From NCBI RefSeq assembly GCF_001542775.1, contig NZ_CP014145.1:310001-374000 (forward strand): 64,000 nucleotides of DNA, read 5' to 3'. A program made the translations under genes and the position numbers. Each line of letters starts with the position of its first letter. Within the stretch, counting starts at the first letter, position 1. Below the pieces are notes generated by a model, which was not told where the DNA came from, searched no databases, and worked only from the letters and a program-made list of their open reading frames with translations. The DNA is from Microterricola viridarii. GTDB lineage: Bacteria; Actinomycetota; Actinomycetes; Actinomycetales; Microbacteriaceae. This document shows positions 25,825 to 35,044 of this stretch, piece by piece.

Positions 25825-26609
25825 TGGCTGAAATCGTCATTGTCCAGAACGCGGATGCCGCCGGCGAACTGGTCGCCGACGCGATCCTGCGCCTGGTCGC
25901 CCGCACCCCGGACGCCGTGCTCGGGCTGGCAACGGGTTCGACCCCGCTGTCGAGCTACCAGGCGTTGGCGGCCAAGGTCGCCGCGCAGCGCGTGGACCTC
26001 GGATCGGTGCGTGGATTCGCGCTCGACGAGTACGTCGGCATCCCGGTCGAGCACCCGGAGAGCTACCGCTCGGTGATCAACCGCGAGGTGGTGCAGCCGC
26101 TCGGCATGAACCCGGAGCTCGTGCACGTGCCGAACGGTGCGTTGGACGGCATCCAGACCGCGGGCGACGAGTACGAGGCGGCGATTCTCGCGGCCGGAGG
26201 CATCGACCTGCAGATCCTCGGCATCGGCCGCACCGGCCACGTCGGCTTCAACGAGCCCGGCTCGTCGCTGTCGTCGCTGACGCGCACGAAGACGCTCACC
26301 GAGCAGACCCGCATCGACAACGCGCGCTTCTTCGACTCCATCGACGAGGTGCCCGTGCACTGCATCACGCAGGGCCTCGGCACGATCCTGCGGGCACGCC
26401 ACCTGGTGCTGCTGGCCTTCGGCGAGGCCAAGGCCGACGCCATCGCCGCCGCTGTCGAGGGCCCCGTGACGGCCAGCCAGCCCGGATCGGTGATACAGCT
26501 GCACCCGCACGCCACGGTCATCGTCGATGAGGCCGCCGCCTCCAAGCTCGCGAACATCGACTATTACCGCCACGTGTGGAACACCCGCTTCGACTGGGAA
26601 GAGCTCTAA
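25824..26609 (+). CDS. nagB: Glucosamine-6-phosphate deaminase
   Basis: A 261-residue NagB, converting glucosamine 6-phosphate to fructose 6-phosphate and ammonia. Motifs: GLATGSTP, the catalytic Asp in FALDEYVG, and GIGRTGHVGFNEPGSS with the catalytic His. GTG at 25824 is chosen because TAGGAG stands 7 nt upstream and the codon overlaps the kinase stop by one base. NagA, needed before this step, is not in this operon but in the GalNAc-type cluster at 29.4-30.6 kb. Confidence 0.97.
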   Translation: MAEIVIVQNADAAGELVADAILRLVARTPDAVLGLATGSTPLSSYQALAAKVAAQRVDLGSVRGFALDEYVGIPVEHPESYRSVINREVVQPLGMNPELVHVPNGALDGIQTAGDEYEAAILAAGGIDLQILGIGRTGHVGFNEPGSSLSSLTRTKTLTEQTRIDNARFFDSIDEVPVHCITQGLGTILRARHLVLLAFGEAKADAIAAAVEGPVTASQPGSVIQLHPHATVIVDEAAASKLANIDYYRHVWNTRFDWEEL

Positions 26610-26623
26610 AGGCTCACCCCGGC

Positions 26624-26670
26624 ACACAGAAGCCCCGCATCTCGCTGAGATGCGGGGCTTCTGTGTTTGG
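26624..26670 (+). terminator. Terminator of the amino-sugar operon
   Basis: A perfect 20-bp hairpin, 26624-26643 pairing with 26647-26666 around a 3-nt loop, with core AGCCCCGCATCTC, followed by TTGG. It lies 14 nt after the nagB stop and can serve the convergent gene too. Confidence 0.9.
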
Positions 26671-26718
26671 TCTAATGCGCCGTTTGGTCGAATGCGCCGG
26701 TTGAGTCGCGTGCGCCGG

Positions 26719-27096
26719 CTAGATGCGGCGGCGGCCGTTGACCACGCCGCTGACCGTGGCCAGCAGGGCGAAGCCACCGGCGACGATGGGCTGGCCCATG
26801 CCCCACCAGGCGAGGGCGACGGAGCCCATGACGATGATCTCGAACAGGGCGCGGCCGAATGCATCGACCTGGAACACGGCCTTGGGTGAGAGGAACAACG
26901 CCCAGAGCAGCACGGCGAGAAGCGGTGCGCCGATTCCGAACGCGATGCCGGGCCACGGCATCGGCCACTGGGTGAAGCCCCAGATCGCCAGCGAGACGAC
27001 GGCGACGATCTCCAACAGGAAGCGGACGATGTCGTTCGGGGTCACGCGGGCTGTCGCGAGTGCGGTCGGGTTCGAAGTTTCGGGCGTATCGGTCAC
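26719..27096 (-). CDS. YrdB-family (DUF2568) membrane protein
   Basis: A 125-residue protein with four hydrophobic helices, WGFTQWPMPWPGIAFGIGAP in its first third and a basic tail GRRRI, fitting the YrdB/DUF2568 family of unknown function. The GTG start follows a minus-strand TAGGCT by six bases, so the transcript is probably leaderless. It is downstream of purU on the same strand but has its own promoter. Confidence 0.8.
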   Translation of the reverse strand: MTDTPETSNPTALATARVTPNDIVRFLLEIVAVVSLAIWGFTQWPMPWPGIAFGIGAPLLAVLLWALFLSPKAVFQVDAFGRALFEIIVMGSVALAWWGMGQPIVAGGFALLATVSGVVNGRRRI

Positions 27097-27102
27097 CCCA
27101 CA

Positions 27103-27108
27103 AGCCTA
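27103..27108 (-). promoter_or_regulatory. -10 element of the leaderless yrdB-type gene
   Basis: On the minus strand TAGGCT is followed by TGTGGG and the GTG start codon; it lies in the 22-nt gap behind purU. Confidence 0.55.
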
Positions 27109-27118
27109 ACCGGAGTGG

Positions 27119-27999
27119 CTAGCGGAAGATGATCGTGCGGGCGCCGTCCAGCAGCACCCGATCCTCCGCGAACCACTTCACGGCCTGGGTGAGCGTGCGG
27201 CTCTCCTCGTCCTGGCCGATGGCGACCAGTTCGGCCGGGCTGCGGGAGTGGTCGACGCGCACCACATTCTGTTCGATGATCGGCCCCTCGTCGAGGTCGC
27301 TGGTGACGAAGTGCGCCGTCGCGCCGATCAGCTTGACGCCGCGGGCGTGCGCCTGCTTGTAGGGGTTCGCGCCCTTGAAGCCGGGCAGGAAGCTGTGGTG
27401 GATGTTGATGGCGCGGCCCTCGAGGGCGGCGCACAGCTCGGGGGAGAGGATCTGCATGTACCGGGCCAGCACGACCAGCTCGATCTCGTGCTCGGCGACC
27501 GCGCGGAGCACGCGCTGTTCGAAGGCGGCCTTGCTGGCGGCATCCGTCACCGGGTGCGCCTCGAACGGCACTCCGTAGAAGCCGGCCAGGTCGCGCAGGC
27601 TGCCGTGGTTGGAGAGCACGAGAGGGATGTGCACCGGCAGCAGGCCGGCCCGCTGACGGAACAGCATGTCGTTCACGCAGTGCGCCGCTGTCGAGGCCAG
27701 CACGAGGGTGCGGAGCGGCCGACCGACGACGTCCAGGCGCCAGTTCATGGCGTAGTGCGCGACGACGGGGGCCAGGGCCGCCTCGAGCACCCCGCGCGCC
27801 GCCAGGGTCTCGATCTGCAGCCGCATGAAGAAGCGGCCGGTGTCGTTGCTGGCGAACTGCTGGCTCTCGGTGATGTTGCCGCCGGCCTGCACCACGGCGC
27901 CACTGATCGCGTGCACGATGCCCGGACCGTCGACGCAGATGAGCGTCAGCACCCAGTGATGTTGGGCAGGCGGGGCGTGAGGGCGGCGTCGAACTCCAT
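27119..27999 (-). CDS. purU: Formyltetrahydrofolate deformylase, with apparent N-terminal frameshift
   Basis: PurU releases formate from 10-formyltetrahydrofolate. An N-terminal ACT domain (LTLICVDGPGIVHAISGAV) precedes a transformylase-fold domain with NIHHSFLPGFKGANPY and VTSDLDEGPIIEQ; the active-site Asn, His and Asp are intact. The best start is ATG at 27999, with GGAGGG just upstream (MEFDAALTPRLP), but this frame stops after 17 codons; one extra C in the CCC at 27964-27966 would join it to the main frame at the conserved HWVLTL. Without that correction the protein must start at GTG 27952, losing only a few residues. A sequencing error or a real frameshift are both possible. Confidence 0.9.
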
Positions 28000-28196
28000 C
28001 CCTCCAGCCTAGCCAGTCCGAGCCGTGGCGCGTGTGGCGCGTGCCGTAGGCTGGATGCGGTCGCGCGAACGCGCACGGCCCTGGGCGCGCACAACAGCGC
28101 GTAGTCGACCCGCCCCTCTCCTGCAGCTCCTGCTCCGGCTGAGTGCCTCCTTCTCCCGAGGTTGAGGCGGGGAACGCCATTCATGGGTAATCACGA

Positions 28197-29402
28197 ATGA
28201 CTGAAACATCTCCCTCCCGCACGACCCCGCCCGCATTCCCCTGGGTGGGGCTGCTCACCCTGGCCGTCGCCGTGTTCCTCTCGATCACGATCGAGATGCT
28301 GCCGATGGGCCTGCTTCCCGACATGAGCGCCGAGCTCGGTGCCAGCGAGCCGGAGGTCGGCCTGCTGGTGAGCGTCTTCGCCTTCACCGTCGTCCTCTCC
28401 AGCGCCCCGCTGATGGCCCTGACCCGCCGACTGCCGCGGCAACCGCTGCTCGTCGGGGTACTGGTGATCCTCGCGCTGTCCGCCGTGCTGACGGCCATCG
28501 CCCCCAGCTACGAGTTCATCGTGGCCACCCGGGTGCTCGGCGGCGCCGCGCACGGGCTGTTCTGGTCCATCGTCGGCGCCTACGCCGGTCACCTGGTGCC
28601 CAAGGAGCAACTGGCACGCGCCGTGGCCATCACCACGGCGGGCGGCTCGCTCGCCTTCGTGCTCGGCGTCCCGCTCGGCACGGCGCTCGGGCACGCCTTC
28701 GGCTGGCGCGTGGCGTTCGCCGGAATCGCCGGCCTCACCCTCCTCGGCGCCCTCCTGGTCTGGCGGCTGCTGCCCGGCGTGCAGCACCGGCACGCTCCGG
28801 CCGACGGCGCCGAGCAGGTCTCGGTGCGCCGCGACCCGACCCTCGTCGGCGTGATCGTGGTCTGCGTCGTCACCGGCGTCGTCATGATCGGCCAGTACGC
28901 GGTCTACACCTACATCGCGCCATACCTGATCGAGGTGCTCGGGGCGGATGCCGCGGCCGTCGGCCCGCTGCTGTTCGGCTACGGCATCGCCGGCGCGCTC
29001 GGCCTCCTGCTCGCCGGCACGGTGCTCGGCCGGCACCCGACCCGCGGCCTGCTCATCGCCTTCGCCGGCGTCGGCGTCGGGGTCGCCGCGCTCGCCCTGT
29101 TCAGCGAGACGCCAGCGCTCGCCATCGCCGCGTTCCTGTTCTGGGGCGTGGCCTTCGGCGCGCTGCCGCCGATGCTCAACACGCGCCTGTTGCACACGGC
29201 ATCCGCCCGCATCAGGGACGCCGCAGCGGCGTTCTACACGACGGCGTTCAACCTCGGCATCGGCGGCGGCGCGCTGCTCGGGGCGGCGCTCTACGCCACC
29301 CTCGGGCTGCAGGCACTGCCCTGGGTGTTCGTCGGCATCCTGGCGCTCTCCTTCGTGCTCGTGCTGGTCACCTCGAGGCGCCCGCACGTGCACCCGCACT
29401 AG
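28197..29402 (+). CDS. MFS exporter of the DHA1 (AraJ/YdhP-like) type
   Basis: A 401-residue twelve-helix transporter. Features typical of sugar- or drug-efflux DHA1 proteins are VFLSITIEMLPMGLLP in helix 1, ATRVLGGAAHGLFWS in helix 4 and LGVPLGTALGHAFGWRVAF in helix 5. The tail is His-rich (RRPHVHPH). It is divergent from purU, and its stop is only 10 bp from the end of convergent nagA. Substrate not determinable. Confidence 0.88.
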   Translation: MTETSPSRTTPPAFPWVGLLTLAVAVFLSITIEMLPMGLLPDMSAELGASEPEVGLLVSVFAFTVVLSSAPLMALTRRLPRQPLLVGVLVILALSAVLTAIAPSYEFIVATRVLGGAAHGLFWSIVGAYAGHLVPKEQLARAVAITTAGGSLAFVLGVPLGTALGHAFGWRVAFAGIAGLTLLGALLVWRLLPGVQHRHAPADGAEQVSVRRDPTLVGVIVVCVVTGVVMIGQYAVYTYIAPYLIEVLGADAAAVGPLLFGYGIAGALGLLLAGTVLGRHPTRGLLIAFAGVGVGVAALALFSETPALAIAAFLFWGVAFGALPPMLNTRLLHTASARIRDAAAAFYTTAFNLGIGGGALLGAALYATLGLQALPWVFVGILALSFVLVLVTSRRPHVHPH

Positions 29403-29412
29403 CTGGACTGCA

Positions 29413-30600
29413 TCAGACCAGCTGCGCCCCGTTGGCCCAGACAGCCGCCACGGTGAAGTCGTCGTTCAGGATGAGCGCGTCGGCGGCGAACCCGGCCGCG
29501 AGCGTGCCGAGGTCGTCGCCGCGCCCGATGGCGCGGGCGGGGACGGCCGTGACCGCCTCGATAGCGGTCTCGATGCCGATGCCGACCTCGGTGACCGCGC
29601 GGCGCACCGCGTCGTCGAGGGTGAGCGTCGAGCCGGCGATGGAGCCGCCGTCGACGAGCCGGGCGACGCCATCCGTGACGGTCACCGCGAGGGCGCCGAG
29701 GAGGTAGTCGCCGTCGGCCGATCCGGTCGCCGCCATGGCATCGGTGATGAGCGCGATGCGACCGGGGGCGGCGTTGAACGCCATCCGCACGACTTCGGGG
29801 TGCACGTGCGTGCCGTCGTTGATGACCTCGAGCGTGACGCCGCCGGCGTGCATGGCGGCGGCGACGGGGCCGGGGGCGCGGTGGTGGATGCCGCGCATGC
29901 CGTTGAAGGCATGAGTCAGGATGCTGGCCCCGGCGTTGAAGGCCGCGAGGGCCTGGTCGTAGTCGGCGGCGGTGTGGCCGACGGCGACGGCGACCCCCGC
30001 GTCGACCAGGCGGGCGATCGCCTCCTGAGCGCCCGGCAGCTCGGGGGCGAGGGTGATCTGGCGGAGGGTGCCCGAGGCGGCATCCAGCATCGCATCCAGC
30101 TCGGCGGGGGCCGCCGAGCGCAGCAGCGCCTCGTTGTGCGCGCCCTTGTAGGTGGTGTCGAGGAACGGGCCCTCCAGGTGTGAGCCGAGCACCAGCGGGT
30201 CGATCGAGGCCAACTCCGCGACGGTGCGCAGGCTGCCGAGCAGTGCCGGGCCGGTGTTGGTGACGAAGGAGATGACCGAGCGGGTGGTGCCGTGCGCGCG
30301 GTGCACGGCGAGCGCGGCGCGGATGCCGTCGATGCCGTCGTCGAAGGCGGCGCCGCCCGCGCCGTGGCAGTGGATGTCGACGAAGCCGGGGGTGAGCCAG
30401 CGGCCGCCTGCGTCGGTGACCGCGGTCTCTGCGGAGGCCAGCTCGCGCCAGCCGTCCCCGCTGCCCACGGTGAGCACGCGTTCGCCGGAGAACGCCACCC
30501 AGGCGTCCGCGGTGATCTGCCCGCCGGTGACGAGGCGGGCGGAGTGGATGACGATCGTTGCGGGGCTGAGGGGATTCGGGTTCACGGCATTAGTGCTCAC
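29413..30600 (-). CDS. nagA: N-acetylglucosamine-6-phosphate deacetylase
   Basis: A 395-residue amidohydrolase that removes acetate from GlcNAc-6-P or GalNAc-6-P. Motifs: metal-binding FVDIHCHGAGG, SHLEGPFLD with the metal Glu, AVGHTAA, HAFNGM and the catalytic Asp in ALITDAMAA. The GTG start overlaps the stop of the DeoR gene (GTGA), so it is the last gene of the AgaS-kinase-aldolase operon. It is the only deacetylase in the window and probably serves both amino-sugar pathways. Confidence 0.95.
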   Translation of the reverse strand: MSTNAVNPNPLSPATIVIHSARLVTGGQITADAWVAFSGERVLTVGSGDGWRELASAETAVTDAGGRWLTPGFVDIHCHGAGGAAFDDGIDGIRAALAVHRAHGTTRSVISFVTNTGPALLGSLRTVAELASIDPLVLGSHLEGPFLDTTYKGAHNEALLRSAAPAELDAMLDAASGTLRQITLAPELPGAQEAIARLVDAGVAVAVGHTAADYDQALAAFNAGASILTHAFNGMRGIHHRAPGPVAAAMHAGGVTLEVINDGTHVHPEVVRMAFNAAPGRIALITDAMAATGSADGDYLLGALAVTVTDGVARLVDGGSIAGSTLTLDDAVRRAVTEVGIGIETAIEAVTAVPARAIGRGDDLGTLAAGFAADALILNDDFTVAAVWANGAQLV

Positions 30601-31385
30601 TGAGCGATGATCACGTCATATCCGTGTTCGGTCAAGGCGGCGCGCTGTTCTGCGGTGATTCCGGCGTCGGTGATGACGGTGCCGAACAGCCGGGCGTCGC
30701 CCATGGCGGCGAAGGCCTTCTTGCCAATCTTGCTGGAATCCGTCACAAGCACGGCGCGGGCGGCCCTGGAGGCCATGAGCCGGTTGACGCTGGCCTCGCG
30801 CTCGTCCTGCGTGGTCGCGCCGAGCACCGGGTCGAGGCCGTTCGCGCCGATGAAGGCGATGTCCAGCGTCACGCTGTTCAGTACCGCCGCGGCGTAGTCG
30901 CCGACCAACTCGTAGGAGCGCGCGTGCACGACGCCGCCGGTCATCACCGTTTTGATCTGCGGACGCATCGCCAGCTGGGAGGCGATGTTGATGGCATTGG
31001 TGACGACGGTCAGATTGGCCTGCGGGCCCGCCTCGGCCAGATCGGGCCGGATGCCGAGCGCGGAGGCGATCACCGTCGATGTCGTGCCGCCGGAGAGGCC
31101 GACGACGGCGCCGCGCGGCGTCATGGCGCTGGCCGCCCTGGCGATCGCCGACTTCTCCTCCGCGTGCTGCTGCAGCTTGTAGCGCAGCGGGAGGTCGTAG
31201 GCGACGGTCTGCCCGATCGCCCCTCCCCGGGTGCGGGTGAGGAGGTTCTGCGCAGCCAGTGTGTCCAGGTCGCGGCGCGCGGTGGCGGGCGAGACGTCGA
31301 GTCGGCTGACGATGTCGTCCACCTCGACCTGCCCGTCGGCGGCGAGCAGGTCCAGGACGGCGTTGAGTCGTTCGGCGCGGTTCAT
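30597..31385 (-). CDS. DeoR-family transcriptional regulator
   Basis: A 262-residue regulator with an N-terminal DeoR HTH (DIVSRLDVSPATARRDLDTL) and a DeoRC sugar-phosphate sensor domain (GGTTSTVIA, DIAFIGANGLD, DSSKIGKKAF). AgaR and GlpR belong to this family and respond to sugar phosphates. It overlaps the aldolase gene by ATGA and nagA by GTGA, so it is expressed with the genes it probably controls. Confidence 0.93.
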   Translation of the reverse strand: MNRAERLNAVLDLLAADGQVEVDDIVSRLDVSPATARRDLDTLAAQNLLTRTRGGAIGQTVAYDLPLRYKLQQHAEEKSAIARAASAMTPRGAVVGLSGGTTSTVIASALGIRPDLAEAGPQANLTVVTNAINIASQLAMRPQIKTVMTGGVVHARSYELVGDYAAAVLNSVTLDIAFIGANGLDPVLGATTQDEREASVNRLMASRAARAVLVTDSSKIGKKAFAAMGDARLFGTVITDAGITAEQRAALTEHGYDVIIAQ

Positions 31386-32239
31386 GCCAAGACCTCCATC
31401 GGGGTGCGCAGGGCGAACAGTTCCAGCAGCCTGGCCGCCTCGGCGGTGACCGCCGCCCGGCCAGTGGCGATGTAGGTGCGGGAGTCGACCACGGCGGGGT
31501 TGGCGTGCAGGTAACCGCGCAGCGCCTCCGTGAAGTGCACGTTCAGGTGTGTGGACACGTTGATCTTGGTCATGCCGGCCAGGATGGCAGCCTGGATCTG
31601 CGCGTCGGATGCCCCGGAGGAGCCGTGCAGCACGAGCGGCACGTCGAGCGCCGCGCGCAGCTCGGCGATCAGCGCGGTGTCGAGGCTGGCGGAGCGCTCC
31701 GTCATCGCGTGCGAGGATCCGACGGCCACGGCGAGGGCGTCCACGCCGGTGGCGGCGACGAACGCCGCCGCCTCGGCCGGGTCCGTGCGCACGCCGGGGG
31801 CGTGGGCGCCGTCCTTGCCGCCGACCTTGCCGAGCTCTGCCTCCACGTAGACGCCGGCGGCGTGCGCGCGCTCGACGACCCGCGCGGTGATGGCGACGTT
31901 CTCGGCGTAGGCCAGGTGCGCCCCGTCGTACATGACGGAGCCGAAACCGAGGTCGATGGCCCGGTAGGCGAGCTGCTCGTCCTCCGCGTGGTCGAGGTGC
32001 ACGGCGACCGGGGCGGTGGAAGCACCGGCGATGGCGAGCGTGGCCAGGGCGATCGGCTCCAGCGCGCCATGGTAGCCGGCGCAGTTCTCGGAGATCTGCA
32101 GGATGACGGGCAGCCCGGCGGCCTCGGCGGCGGCAACCAGCGCCTCGGCTGTCTCGAGGTGGATCACGTTGAACGCGCCGATGCCGGTGCCGGCGGCCGC
32201 GGCATCCGTCATCAGGGTGCGGGTCGGGGTCAGCGTCAT
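31382..32239 (-). CDS. Class II ketose-bisphosphate aldolase (tagatose-1,6-bisphosphate aldolase type)
   Basis: A 285-residue zinc-dependent aldolase: HLDHAEDEQL with the zinc His and proton-transfer Asp, VEAELGKVGG, and the second zinc His in VLHGSSGASD followed by KINVSTHLN. In a cluster with AgaS and a PfkB kinase it most likely cleaves tagatose 1,6-bisphosphate to glyceraldehyde-3-P and DHAP, as AgaY/KbaY does; fructose bisphosphate cannot be excluded. It overlaps both neighbouring genes by 4 nt. Confidence 0.88.
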   Translation of the reverse strand: MTLTPTRTLMTDAAAAGTGIGAFNVIHLETAEALVAAAEAAGLPVILQISENCAGYHGALEPIALATLAIAGASTAPVAVHLDHAEDEQLAYRAIDLGFGSVMYDGAHLAYAENVAITARVVERAHAAGVYVEAELGKVGGKDGAHAPGVRTDPAEAAAFVAATGVDALAVAVGSSHAMTERSASLDTALIAELRAALDVPLVLHGSSGASDAQIQAAILAGMTKINVSTHLNVHFTEALRGYLHANPAVVDSRTYIATGRAAVTAEAARLLELFALRTPMEVLA

Positions 32240-33183
32240 GAGGGGGTCTCCGTGTGGCGTTCGATGCGGATGGTGGTCGACAACTCGTCATGCAGGGGGG
32301 AGATCTCGCCGGCCAGCGGCATGAGCACCGCGGCGGCCGACCACGCCGTCGCCCGGCGCAGGATCGCCTCGGCGGGCGGGGTGGCACCCGGCGACTCCGC
32401 GAAGCAGCTCGCGACGGCGGCGACGGCGGCGTCGCCGGCCCCGGTCGGGTTGCCGGCCAGCGGCTCGGGCAGCCGGGCGCTCAGGTGGCCGGACGGGTCA
32501 TCGGCGCTGACCGCGATCATGCCGGCGCTGCCGAGCGAGAGCAGCACGAGCCGGGCGCCGCGCGCGATCAGGGAGCGCGCGCCGCGAATCGGGTCGGCGA
32601 TGTCAGTGGCCGCGACGAGCTCGTCGCGGTTCGGCTTGAGCACCGTGGCGCCCGCATCGGCGGCCGCGAGCAGGGCGGGGCCGGAGGTGTCGATAATGCT
32701 CGGGATGCCGGCCGCCGCGGCCCGGCGCACCAGCCCGGAGTAGAAGTCGGTGTCGGCACCGGGCGGCAGGCTGCCGGAGCCGACCAGACAGCTGGCGCCG
32801 GGAAGCGCATCGTCGACGGCGGCCAGGAGATCGGCCCACTCGGCGGCGCTGTGGTCCTCGCCGTACTCGTTGAAGATACTGGTCTCGTCCGCGCCCGCGT
32901 CGTAGAGGGCGAGGGAGCGTCGGGTGCTCGCAGCGACGGGAACCAGGGTGTGCGGGACGCCGCTCGCGCTCAGTTCGAGTTCGAGTTCTGCCCCGGTCGT
33001 TCCGCCCGCGGTGGCGATGGCGAGAACGGCGAGGCCCTGCTGGTCGGCGACGCGCGCCACGTTGAGACTCTTGCCGCCCGCACGGGCCATGCCGCTCGGC
33101 ACCCGGTGGGTGGCGCCGGGCTCGATCCTGTCCACCCACCAGGTGAGGTCGAGGGCGGCGTTGGGGGTCACAGTGATGATCAT
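32236..33183 (-). CDS. 1-phosphofructokinase/tagatose-6-phosphate kinase (PfkB family)
   Basis: A 315-residue PfkB-type kinase with N-terminal ITVTPNAALDLTW, ARAGGKSLNVARV (sugar binding) and the anion-hole/catalytic motif GNPTGAGDAAVAA. In this gene order it should phosphorylate tagatose 6-phosphate before the aldolase step. The start ATG at 33183 overlaps the stop of the ROK kinase; upstream in-frame sequence belongs to that gene. Confidence 0.88.
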   Translation of the reverse strand: MIITVTPNAALDLTWWVDRIEPGATHRVPSGMARAGGKSLNVARVADQQGLAVLAIATAGGTTGAELELELSASGVPHTLVPVAASTRRSLALYDAGADETSIFNEYGEDHSAAEWADLLAAVDDALPGASCLVGSGSLPPGADTDFYSGLVRRAAAAGIPSIIDTSGPALLAAADAGATVLKPNRDELVAATDIADPIRGARSLIARGARLVLLSLGSAGMIAVSADDPSGHLSARLPEPLAGNPTGAGDAAVAAVASCFAESPGATPPAEAILRRATAWSAAAVLMPLAGEISPLHDELSTTIRIERHTETPS

Positions 33184-34139
33184 GCCGTGTGCTCCGTCTG
33201 GACCAGGTCGCGGGCGCGCAGGGCCGCCCCAATGAGTCCGGCATTCTCGCCGATCTGGGCGGCGACGATACGCGGCCGGCGGTGGAAGGTGAGCATGCCG
33301 TCGAGGGCCGCCTCCAGCGGCTCGAACAGGGCGGGTCCGGCCTGTGCGAGCCCGCCGCCGAGCACGACGACCTCGGGCGCGATGATCGTGATGACCTGGG
33401 CGATGCCCAGTGCCAGGGCGTGCACGGCCTCGTCCCAGACCGCCTGCGCGAGCGGGTCGCCGGCCTGGGCGCGCTGCAAGACGGCACGGGCGCCTTCCGC
33501 AGGCGTGCCGCTGCGCTCGGCGTAGCGGCGCGCGATCGCGCCGGCCGAGGCGATCGCCTCCAGGTGGCCGCGGCCGCCGCACGAGCAGTCGGGGCCGTCC
33601 GCCACGATGGAATGGCCGATCTCGCCGGCGTAGCCGCCGGCGATGTGCGGCCGGCCGTCGACGAAGAAGGCTCCGGCAAGACCGGTGCCGATCACGAGGA
33701 CGGCGGCGTCCTGCGTGCCGCGGGCCGCCCCGAGGCGGAACTCGGCCTCGCCGGCTCCGCGCACGTCATGGCCGAAGGCGACGGGCAGGCCGAGGAGCTC
33801 CACGCCGAGGTCGCGGAACGGTGCGTCCCGCCAGCCCAGGTTGGCGGCGAACACGCCGATGCCGTTTTCATCGTCGACGAGCCCCGGCACGATGATGCCC
33901 GCCGCGCGCGGGGCGACGGCGGGGAACTCGCGGGCATACCGGGCGGTGATCTCGGCCGCGAGGGCGAGGACCGCGCTCGGGGTCTCTGCACCGGCAAGCG
34001 GTGTCGGTGTGCGGGTCAGACCGAGCATGGTGCCGTCCCCGGCGAACAGTGCGGACTTCGTGTCGGTGCCGCCGACGTCGAAGGCGACGACGGCGGCACC
34101 GGGGCCGAGCGGGTGTGGGGGCATGGGAGCGGGAATCAC
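33180..34139 (-). CDS. ROK-family kinase, probable N-acetylgalactosamine kinase
   Basis: A 319-residue ROK kinase: ATP site AFDVGGTDTKSALF, GHDVRGAGEAE where the sugar-binding Asp lies, GTGLAGAFFVDG and EIGHSIV. The zinc cluster reads CSCGGRGHLEA, with His in place of the last Cys (typical GCLE). GTG start 34139 overlaps the agaS stop. In place of the PTS used by E. coli, a kinase would produce GalNAc-6-P here; this substrate is inferred from AgaS, PfkB and aldolase neighbours. Confidence 0.82.
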   Translation of the reverse strand: MIPAPMPPHPLGPGAAVVAFDVGGTDTKSALFAGDGTMLGLTRTPTPLAGAETPSAVLALAAEITARYAREFPAVAPRAAGIIVPGLVDDENGIGVFAANLGWRDAPFRDLGVELLGLPVAFGHDVRGAGEAEFRLGAARGTQDAAVLVIGTGLAGAFFVDGRPHIAGGYAGEIGHSIVADGPDCSCGGRGHLEAIASAGAIARRYAERSGTPAEGARAVLQRAQAGDPLAQAVWDEAVHALALGIAQVITIIAPEVVVLGGGLAQAGPALFEPLEAALDGMLTFHRRPRIVAAQIGENAGLIGAALRARDLVQTEHTA

Positions 34140-35044
34140 TCGCTCAGGATGACAGAACGCGTGAGGTTGCGGGGTGCGTCGGCGTTCAGACCCTTGGCGC
34201 GGGCGCGCTCCAGCGAGACGCGCTGGGCGCGGATCAGGTCGGCCAGCGGGTCGAGCGAGCTCGTCTCGAAGCGTGCGCCGGTGCGCGCGACATCCGCCGC
34301 CAGCCCCACCGGGGCCTCGCCGAACATCCAGGTGACGCGGCCGGGGGCGGCGATCGCGATCGGGCCGTGGCGGTACTCCATCGCCGGGTAGGACTCTGTC
34401 CAGGACTGTGAGGCCTCGCGCATCTTGAGGCCGGCCTCGTGGGCGAGCCCAACCGTCCAGCCGCGGCCGAGGAAGGTGTACTGCTCGGCGGTGAGCAGCT
34501 CCTCGTCGAGCGGAGCGTCAACGGCGGTCTGGGCGTCGGCGATGGCGGTGTCCAGGTTCTCGCCGAGCGACGCGCGCAGGAACGTGAGGGCCGTGGTGGC
34601 GAAACGGGTCTGCACGACGGACTGCTCGTCTGCGAAGGGCAGCTTGACCAGATCGTCGACGTCGTCGACGAAGGGGGAGTTCACGTCGCCGACGATGCCG
34701 ATGATGCGCTTGGCTCCGCGCTGGGCGCGTACCAACTCGAGCACCTCTGAGGTGGTGCCGGAGCGTGTCAGCGCGATGATCGCGTCGTAGTCGCGGTCGA
34801 CGAAGGCCTCGGATGCCGCATACGCGTCGGTCACACCCTGGCCGCTGCGCTCGCGCAGCTCGGCATAGGCCTGTGCCATGAACCAGGACGTTCCGCAGCC
34901 GACGATGGCCACCTTCTGCCCGGCGGCAGGCATGAGCTCCTGCTCCGCGGTGAGCGCGGCGGCACGCGCCCACACCTCGGGCTGCGAGGCGAGCTCGAGC
35001 GCCATGTGCTCCGGCGCTGAGACGGTGTGCTGGGGGTCGGTCAT
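34136..35044 (-). CDS. agaS: SIS-domain sugar isomerase/deaminase (AgaS-like)
   Basis: A 302-residue protein with two SIS domains (VGCGTSWFMAQAYAEL, ALTRSGTTSEVLELV, and EYRHGPIAI in the second). It resembles the isomerase half of glucosamine-6-P synthase and AgaS, which turns galactosamine 6-phosphate into tagatose 6-phosphate and ammonia. It is the first gene of the minus-strand operon, with AGGAG 6 nt before the ATG, and faces a divergent sugar importer. Confidence 0.85.
   Translation of the reverse strand: MTDPQHTVSAPEHMALELASQPEVWARAAALTAEQELMPAAGQKVAIVGCGTSWFMAQAYAELRERSGQGVTDAYAASEAFVDRDYDAIIALTRSGTTSEVLELVRAQRGAKRIIGIVGDVNSPFVDDVDDLVKLPFADEQSVVQTRFATTALTFLRASLGENLDTAIADAQTAVDAPLDEELLTAEQYTFLGRGWTVGLAHEAGLKMREASQSWTESYPAMEYRHGPIAIAAPGRVTWMFGEAPVGLAADVARTGARFETSSLDPLADLIRAQRVSLERARAKGLNADAPRNLTRSVILSE

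Noticed and set aside
30597..32387. A single 596-residue protein spanning DeoR regulator and aldolase region
   Set aside because: The N-terminal 334 residues are an out-of-frame reading of the aldolase gene; the regulator starts at ATG 31385 with its HTH.
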